From: Dichetophora obliterata
Lineage: Eukaryota > Arthropoda > Insecta > Diptera > Sciomyzidae
Assembly: GCA_963920525.1 (NCBI GenBank)
Contig: OY986437.1
Span: 55,810,830-55,874,829, forward strand
Direction of reading: 5' to 3'
DNA: 64,000 nt
A model generated the notes under the pieces. That model saw nothing but the letters and a program-made list of their open reading frames with translations, was not told where the DNA came from and ran no database searches. Positions 57,355-64,000 of this stretch are shown here, in pieces; the stretch's first letter is position 1, and each line of letters opens with the position of its first letter. A program made the position numbers and the translations under genes.

Positions 57355-57441
57355 TCCCGAACTAATCCCGGGATCCCGGGATTGAGATTTTCAATCTCGA
57401 TAATCCCGAGATCAAGAAAAGCTTTCGGGATTGGATTCCCT

Positions 57442-58250
57442 AGAATGTATGCATGCATGTATGTTCGTCAAAGCTTGCAAGCCATTTTTCGACAACTTGT
57501 TGGTATTCGATTATGCTGAAATTTGACATACATACGCAAGTCTGGTGACAATGATTAAATGATTAAATTTTTGCCACGCCCCTTTCACCGCCCACAAATC
57601 AATAAAAATTACCTCTAAAACTACTAAATTGTAGATTTCCTTCGCTGTAAATTTCCTTCAAGTAGAGGATAATTAAGGAAAATTATTTGCCACTCCCCCT
57701 TTTACCGCCCACAAATCCATAAAAATGCTTTATCTCTAAAACTACGGAGCGGATTCAGCTGAAATTTAAACAGTAAAGTTTCGTCAAATAAAGCATGGAG
57801 TTTTTGAAAAACATTTGGCCACACCCCCTTTTACCGCCCCCAAATCAATAAAAATGCTATATCTCCAAAACTACGGGGGTGATTCAGTTAAAATTTAACC
57901 AGATCATTTCCTTCAAGAAGAGGACGGTTCAGGAAAAATAGTGCCACACTCTCTTTTACCGCCCACAAATAAATAAAAATCCTATATCTTCAAAACTACG
58001 GGAACGATTATAGGCTGATTATAATTAGCTTCGTTTTTGTATATGTATGTTTGTATGTATGTATGTTTGTCCGTCAAAATTTGCAAACTATTTTTCGCAA
58101 TTTTGCAAACTTGTTCTCCGATTATGCTGAAATTTAACATACATATGTAAGTTCGGTGACAATGCAATATTATGAAAAAACTTTTTGCCACACCCCTTCT
58201 ACCAATCACAAATCAATAAAATTGCTATATCTCTAAAAGTTTTGAAAATA
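57442..58250. repeat. Tandem ~120-bp repeats with GCCACRCCCC motifs (Helitron-like interior)
   Basis: The phrase GCCACNCCCCTTTTACCGCC, followed by CACAAATCAATAAAAATGCT and a TATCTCTAAAACTACGG block, begins at 57573, 57690, 57818, 57943 and 58187. The periods are 117, 128, 125 and 244 bases (about two units). A flanking phrase ATTATGCTGAAATTTGACAT with TGTATGT runs occurs at 57510 and 58126. The same motif is inside the left Helitron at about 18700, so these are probably Helitron-derived. The ends were not found. Confidence 0.65.
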
Positions 58251-58282
58251 AAAGATGTAAATAATAAAAATTTAGGACTAAA

Positions 58283-58850
58283 AAGTACAAAATAAATAAT
58301 AAATAAGAAAAATTTTTTTAAAAAATATGCTTTTATTTAAAAAAATAAAACGTGAACTAAAAAGAAAAAATCAATTTAAGTGACATTTGTATTATATGTA
58401 TATAGTTGTATATTCTAGGTGCAGAACCACCCCTCTCTTGGTTACTCATCGTCATAATATAAGCTCACGTAAATTAGTAAGTTCTAAGGACTTATATAAA
58501 TTTACAATTTTTCAAATACATTTTTATTTAAAAGCCTGAGGCACCGATGTCTGTGATCCGTTATACAGGTTTACTACACAATATCAGTGCCTTAAGCTTT
58601 TAAATATAAATGTATTTGAAAAATTCTAAATTTAGTCCTTAGATCTTACCAATTTACTTACGCTTATATTATGATGATGAGTAACCAAGAGAGGGGTTCT
58701 TCCTATATATAGTAGAATAAACCTAGTAGGTATATAGTAGAATATACCTACATACATGAAAAATGTCAGTTAAATTTATTTTTTTTAGTTCACGTGTCTT
58801 TGAAATAAAAGCTTATTTTTAAAATTTTTTTTTTACTTTTTATTTGATAA
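58283..58850. mobile_element. ~570-bp palindromic (foldback) element
   Basis: Long imperfect inverted arms meet near 58560-58597. Matching pairs include CGTGAACTAAAAAGAAAAAA with its complement at about 58775-58795, and TCTCTTGGTTACTCATCGTC (58436-58455) with GATGATGAGTAACCAAGAGA. Another pair is CAATTTTTCAAATACATTTT with AAATGTATTTGAAAAATTCT. The outer AAATATGCTTTTATTT also matches AAATAAAAGCTTATTT. No open frame of note. A transcript through it would fold into a long hairpin. Confidence 0.8.
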
Positions 58851-61490
58851 TCATAGAGGCTAGTATTAAAAATAATTATCGTTCTAAAACTATGCAATAT
58901 AATTTGTTTTAAAAGTATACGTTCAAAAACTCTATTTTAGATAAATAAGTATGGGTACAGAAGTCGGCTTAAACCGACCAGGAAATACACTGTACCTAAT
59001 TTTACACATTATGCATAAGCAGATTATTTATAAAAATGTTGTTATTTGCATTCAAAAGTGAACAGCAAGATTTTTATTAATTTTATTCTTTAGGTTAATG
59101 AATAAAAAATTAAAATTTAATAATAAGTAAAAAAAAAATAATAATGATTAAAAAATGAATGATGAATAACAAACGAATAATGATTAAAAAATTAACAACG
59201 AAAATAAAAAGGATAATTGAAAATTCTAAAATTCTTTTTGAATAGTATTCATATGAGTATAAAAATTGATTCATTTTTCTGAATAGTGAAAATTAATAAT
59301 TGAATTGAATAATTCATCAATTTTCTTTAATTGAATGTGAAATAAGAATTTTATTTATGAGTCAATTTAGCAATCATTGAATGGATTCTGATGTCGTTAT
59401 ACAGTTGTGCTTCAAATTCTGATTATGAATGCAAATTTTACAATTCTGTCGAAGAATAATACGGGAAAATATATAACTGTTTTAATTTTTCTGTAACTTT
59501 GAACTTTGAAATTAATTTTGTACATTAAAAGAACCAAACTACTTTAGCCAAATGTAAAACAAAGTGGAATTGCTGCAACTCCATGTTTTTAAGTAAGCCA
59601 CTTTTTAAATAAAGCTCATATCACATCTATTAAAACTAAAAATACCGTTCCACATGTGTATATTTTATGATTTTTTTCGCAATGGCACTTAAGTGCGCGG
59701 CAACACACAGACGTAACAAATACACACATGTTTACGTATAAACCCAGTATTCCCACTATGAATGCAGGTCTGCTGTCTCTATTGTTAAATATGCTTTATT
59801 GTTTCTGTTCGTGTTTTTTTAATCATTCTACACACTCTAAATAAATCTGTCATTTACACTTGGCAACTAATGTCATTCCAGACTGACATGTTCTGACAAG
59901 CAATGCAAATAGAGAAGTGAAAAAAGACAAACAATTATAAAACATATTTATAGTATGTATTTGGACCCTTGCACATGTTGTATTTTTTCCTTTATTTATT
60001 TAAACATGTTTTCAAAACATTCATAAAGGAAAAACATGCATATCGAGCAAGAACCAAAAAAATAGAATATGACCATGTAAATGTTTTCATGCAAAATAAT
60101 TTGTAACAATAGCAAACAATTTGAACTTTTTGCTTTTGTTTTTTTTTTAATTCCTTTCATGCTCACACTTTGGTGGCGCCACGTAAGTGACAAGAGCAAG
60201 AACAAACAAAAAAAAAATGGAAAAAATTTACTGCCAGTCTAGCGCATCAACATCACCAACAACAACGACAACTAACATACACTGTGATACACCAGCAAAT
60301 GCTGTCACAACAAGATTTCATCAGCATTGAATATAAATTAATTTAGTTTTGAAATGGTATAAATTAAATCTAATAGGGATGAATGAAACATGATGTTAAA
60401 GATAGAAATACATTTACCCCCGACGCAAAAAAGTAAAAAAAAAAAATCGATAAGTGTGAGCTTCTCAAGTCTGAAGTCCTATATTGTTTTTGCCTTGGTT
60501 GGAAAAGCAACAGCTAGAGCTATGTATGCAATTTTTTTTGCTTCATTACCCCAGTAGCTACATAGCCAAGTGATAAATGGACACATGACGTAACCAATTA
60601 TTACTTAAATACAGTGTGGCTGCGAGGGCTCCAAAGCGTGCTTAAAATTTTCTATTACATTTGTTTGGACATGGCCACTAAAACACTCATGACATCTACC
60701 TTACACTGTAACCAACAATAGAAGAAGGTATGCTGCGTTTGACACAAAATAGGAGAGAACAAAAAAAATTTAATGAAAATCCTATCTAAACAAAAAACAC
60801 AACAAAAACGAAAGAGAACACATCGAAATGAAACAAACGAAAAATATACTATCGCAAGCAAATTACGCCACAAATTGAAACATTGCACAGTACGCTTTTG
60901 TACTTTTAGGACGACATTTGGGCTTGCTTTTTTTTTGTTAAATTTTATAAAAAATATTTTTATTCGTCAGATTATAAAACATGTAATATGAGTGTGATAT
61001 TAAAAACTTGATGTATTGTATGGTTTTTTTATAAAATTCGTCAAAGTTGAAACTTTTTTATCAAAAATAAAACCACAAAAAATAAAGTTAAGTTGAAACA
61101 ATAATAACTTCGAGCACAAAACATATTTCAAGGTTTTGTTTTATGGATTTTTTTATGTCTTAATCGCCATTAAATTTAATATGACATACAATAAAGAACT
61201 GTTATAAATAAAAATAAAAAAATCGTTTAAATATGACTATAAATTTTTCGAGGAATGAAAATTTAAGTAAAATTTATTAAAAAATATCTAGCTAATTAAG
61301 CATTCTCAAAGTCGAAGGCTATAACTATTATGAAATATCGTGCTTCTACCTTATGTTTCTGTAGAAACCTGCTACATCTAGCTGCTATTAAAAAAAACCA
61401 CTTAATTTGAAAAAAGTCTTCCAAGACAATTTGTAGGCACTTTGTAATTTAAAGAAAAATAAAATAGAATGTAAAATTTAACTTTAATCG
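58851..61490. other. AT-rich DNA without recognisable genes
   Basis: No coding frame, RNA gene or element end that I can support in this 2.6 kb. Confidence 0.45.
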
Positions 61491-61733
61491 ATTCTTTGTG
61501 TAAATTTGACACTTCTTTCCACTTCAAGCTGATATTTCTTTAATATAAGTTCATCAAATCAAGCTAGGATTTTGGCTCAATGTAAAAATCGTATGCAAAA
61601 TGTATGTTTTCGACTTTTTTTTCACGCTAGGTTTCGCTGCTACCCTACCGAAACAGTTAAATTTGGTTCAGCGGTTTCGAAGTCTTTACGTGATATACAC
61701 ACATGCATATATTCATTTTGTATAAAGATAGAT
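61491..61733 (-). repeat. Helitron 5'-end fragment
   Basis: On the minus strand it starts ATCTATCTTTATACAAAATG and continues with CACGTAAAGACTTCGAAACC and GCTGAACCAAATTTAACTG. This is the layout of the other Helitron 5' ends here (TCTATAC..., then an ACC-GCTGAACCGATT-like phrase). No 3' end was found. Confidence 0.5.
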
Positions 61734-61869
61734 GGGCGGAAAAAGTAGGCAAGGCAACATTTATAAATATAGTGACCACCACTTGGTCCCATTGTATCTG
61801 TATTCTAATTTTCACTATCAAACCGGAGCATCTCAGGAATTGCCATAATTTTGAAAAAGTAGGCGCAGA

Positions 61870-62336
61870 TATATTAGAGTAAGTTCGGGTATTATGAAAG
61901 AGGTGTCTAATGTGGAAGGTCACTTTATTTTCTAAAATAATGACTTTCTGGCATCTGTTGCAACACTGACAGCTTAGAAACCAAAAATTATGGTTGAAAC
62001 ACGTGCTTATTCTAGAAAATATTTGCTGGTTCATGTTCAGTAGTTTGGAAAGCATCGACTCCATCACGCGAAATTTTTTCGTTGATTTTTTGAAGTGCTT
62101 TGGTGATTGATTAAAATAAATTTAAATTCGTGGGTTTGATAAAAGTGCAAGCATATAAGTATAAATTTTACAATTTTTGTGGTAAGTACGGCGTTCATAG
62201 TTTCTAAAAAATTTTATAAATATTTTTGTGCATATGGTGTGAAACGGGTAATGTGGAATGGTTGAAGGCGGTTATTATGGAATACCATTCCACATTACCC
62301 GACCACTGCTTTTAACTTTTTTGATTTTTAAATATA
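61870..62336 (+). promoter_or_regulatory. 5' region of the pogo-like element with repeated GGTAATGTGGAA motifs
   Basis: GGTATTATGAA (61888), CTAATGTGGAAGG (61908), GGTAATGTGGAATGG (62247) and GGTTATTATGGAAT (62269) are variants of one motif. A perfect 17-bp inverted repeat, CGGGTAATGTGGAATGG at 62245-62261 and its complement at 62285-62301, encloses 23 bases. Repeated motifs near the end of a DNA transposon often bind its transposase; that role is inferred. Confidence 0.45.
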
Positions 62337-62900
62337 TTGTATATTTTCCAGATTCTATTCCAAACATGCCAAATTAGAAATTGGAATCAGCTTTCCATGA
62401 AACAAGTTATAATAGCAGTTAGATGCGGAGATATGGGCATAGATTTGGCCTCAGAAACCTTTAATGTTCCGCACACAGCTCTTTATAGACTGGCTAGAAG
62501 CAATACTTCGATTTCAAAACTTTTATCCACTCCATTAGGACGTAAGCCACTTTTTGACAGCAACACAGAAAATTAATTAGTGAACTATGCTCTTGAGATG
62601 GAGGCTCGATTTTGGGGATTTACTAGTAGTTATGCGTTTCCTTGCATTTTAAATCGCAAAGCAAAACAATATTCTGAATAAATTTTCCGTTTTAAAATGT
62701 TGCGCTGGCAATGACTGGATTAAAAGATTCTTTAAACGTCATAAGGAAAAATTGAGTACTCGGACGCCAACTGGCACTTCTTTTGATAGAGCCAGAGGTT
62801 TCACTCGAAAAATGTAGATATGTTTTGTACGACCCTTGAAAGTGAATATGAACAGCACAATTTTCTTAACAATCGGAGCAATGACATCTGCTGAACGAGG
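62337..62900 (+). pseudogene. pogo-family transposase, DNA-binding N-terminal half, broken
   Basis: It encodes RNWNQLSMKQVIIAVRCGDM followed by ASETFNVPHTALYRLAR, a Psq/CENP-B-type helix-turn-helix. PLGRKPLFDSNTEN then ends at a stop (62574-62576). Reading through it gives LVNYALEMEARFWGFTS. In a shifted frame come AGNDWIKRFFKRHKEKLSTR and TPTGTSFDRARGFTRKNVD, the second DNA-binding half. The usual downstream segment with the first catalytic aspartate (a DET motif in relatives) is missing. The sequence jumps at about 62860-62880 to TSAERGSLVTVINCMSAGG. No intact start is seen: the nearby ATG at 62366 is one base out of frame. Confidence 0.8.
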
Positions 62901-63998
62901 CTCATTAGTCACCGTTATCAATTGCATGAGTGCTGGGGGATCTTTCGTTCCGCCTTTTTTATATTTCCACGAAAAAATTTCAATGCTCAATTAATGAAGA
63001 ATGCTCCTTCTGGTTCAGACTCGGCATGCCACATTTCCGGATGGGTTCAAGTTGATTCTTTCACGAAATGGTTTAAACATTTCTTAAAATTTACAAATCC
63101 AAGTAAAGAGGACCCGTCTTTACTAATATTGGACGGCCACTATAGCCATGCGAGGAATATAGAGGTTTTAAACCTTGCGCATCAAAATGGTGTGGTAATT
63201 GTTTAACTACCTCCACACTCGACTCACAAGTTACAGTCCTTGGACAAAACAATTATATGTCCCCTTAAAACTTACTACAGCGATGAAATCAGAAGATATA
63301 TACGTGAAATAGGCACAAAAATTACTCAGTTTGATATTGTAGATCTTTTTGGTAGAGCTTATCTAAAGGTTCAGTCGGGACAAGTCGCTGTCAATGGATT
63401 TAAATGCACGGGAATATATCCTTTTAACAAACATATTTTTCCGGAAAGTGACTTTATTGCTGGAGAAATTGAAGAACTAGTTGAAGAATTTTGTGGTCAA
63501 AATCCATCAGAAAACGAAAATTCGGATCTTCTTTCTACTAATTCCACGACTGACCCACTTTTAATTGAAGAACTAGTTCAAGAATCTTCTGGTAGAAATC
63601 CATCGGCAGGTTATAAAGTGTGCGCAGTGGCGGAAAACGCATTTCGGGTTTACTTTTTTCTAATTCTACACTGACCCACTTTTAATAGCTGATCCAGTTT
63701 TTCCAACTGCCGCGTCTACTAGTAAACGAATAAGTCCCTGGGAAATATCCCCTCCATCTTGAGTGAGGTGCCTTTTAGCGAGCAATCGAGGAAGAAGGTC
63801 GAGACCAACACTTCTTACAAAATCTCCGTATAAAAACGATCTAGAGAAAAGTATTGCAGCTATTCACGTTCGAAAAACAGAGAAGGGAAGATGGAAGCAG
63901 ACTAAGACTAATCAAGAAATAAAAAAAGTGAAGCATCGCTCTAGAAAAAAAAGTTCCTCTTGTGAATCTGATGCCAGCTTTAAGTTCATGGATTCTGA
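62901..63998 (+). pseudogene. pogo-family transposase, DDE catalytic half and C-terminus, broken, runs off the window
   Basis: The frame 62922-63206 encodes PRKNFNAQLMKNAPSGSDSA, SGWVQVDSFTKWFKHFLKF and LLILDGHYSHARN with the second catalytic aspartate. A stop at 63204-63206 interrupts HQNGVVIV-stop-LPPHSTHKLQSLDK, where the third aspartate stands. The frame 63240-63674 continues with ICPLKTYYSDEIRRYI, VDLFGRAYLKVQSGQ and GFKCTGIYPFNKHIFPE, the usual end of the DDE domain. EIEELVEEFCGQNPS and EELVQESSGRNPSA are an imperfect internal repeat. After frameshifts, a basic tail (KTEKGRWKQTKTNQEIKK) continues to the window edge. The right terminal repeat is outside. Confidence 0.8.
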
Positions 63999-64000
63999 CT

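Larger units (their letters stand above)
53216..57441. mobile_element. Possible DNA element with TAGGGAA--CAATCCCGAAA ends, split by a LINE
   Basis: The left end TAGGGAAGTCAATCCCGAAA and the reverse complement of the right end, TAGGGAATCCAATCCCGAAA, differ at only two positions. CCCGGGAT-type motifs cluster inside both ends (53236-53280, 57355-57425). No target duplication is evident. The LINE at 54110-56330 accounts for about half of the interior. The remaining interior is AT-rich and I recognise no transposase. The ends resemble those of the smaller element at 9013-9765. Confidence 0.6.

Noticed and set aside
61657..62067. 136-codon minus-strand frame next to the pogo element
   Set aside because: No recognisable domain; it overlaps a Helitron-like end and the pogo 5' region on the other strand.

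Overview
The window looks like AT-rich nuclear DNA of a higher insect, most likely a brachyceran fly. That placement is an inference from the repeats: several jockey/CR1-like LINE lineages, Helitrons starting TCTATAC and ending CTAG, a tRNA-derived SINE, short terminal-inverted-repeat elements (MITEs) and a pogo-like DNA transposon. I could not support a single intact cellular protein gene. Every coding signal I recognise belongs to a mobile element, and nearly all are broken by stops, frameshifts or nested insertions.

Layout. 0.6-4.8 kb: two damaged copies of one LINE, the second split by an antisense, 5'-truncated LINE of another lineage. 6.6-8.1 kb: a further decayed LINE. 8.1-11.7 kb: a pair of ~230-bp inverted arms enclosing smaller elements, including a 485-bp element with a perfect 9-bp target duplication. 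12.0-13.8 kb: a non-autonomous Helitron. 16.4-17.2 kb: remnants of an unidentified protein on the minus strand. 17.5-25.2 kb: two related ~2.5-2.7 kb non-autonomous Helitrons facing each other, with a SINE copy between them. 25.25-31 kb: a LINE whose ORF1 is cut by a 249-bp hAT-like MITE and a 1,177-bp TAA-flanked element. 31.3-34.7 kb: another LINE with a long surviving reverse transcriptase.

35-47 kb is mostly unique-looking AT-rich DNA with CA/TG microsatellites, a minisatellite and scattered foldback elements; it could be a host intron or intergenic DNA. 47.36-49.55 kb holds the most striking structure: three near-identical ~574-bp direct units followed by an inverted partial unit, the whole flanked by an identical 10-bp direct repeat. 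A small relative with the same lopsided design and its own 10-bp duplication lies at 11.53-11.67 kb. 51.8-52.5 kb has two tRNA-like sequences facing each other. 53.2-57.4 kb is a CCCGGGAT-ended element that carries an antisense LINE with a 499-codon reverse transcriptase frame. 57.5-58.9 kb has a ~120-bp tandem repeat and a ~570-bp palindrome. From ~61.9 kb to the right edge is a broken pogo-family transposase.

The nesting gives relative ages. A Harbinger-like MITE sits at the same point in both facing Helitrons, so it predates their separation. A hAT-like MITE is in only one of them, and the other keeps the empty site. Both insertions into LINE ORF1 leave the original frame readable across the junction, so they came after that LINE was functional. 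All family names come from motif recognition; no database search was made.
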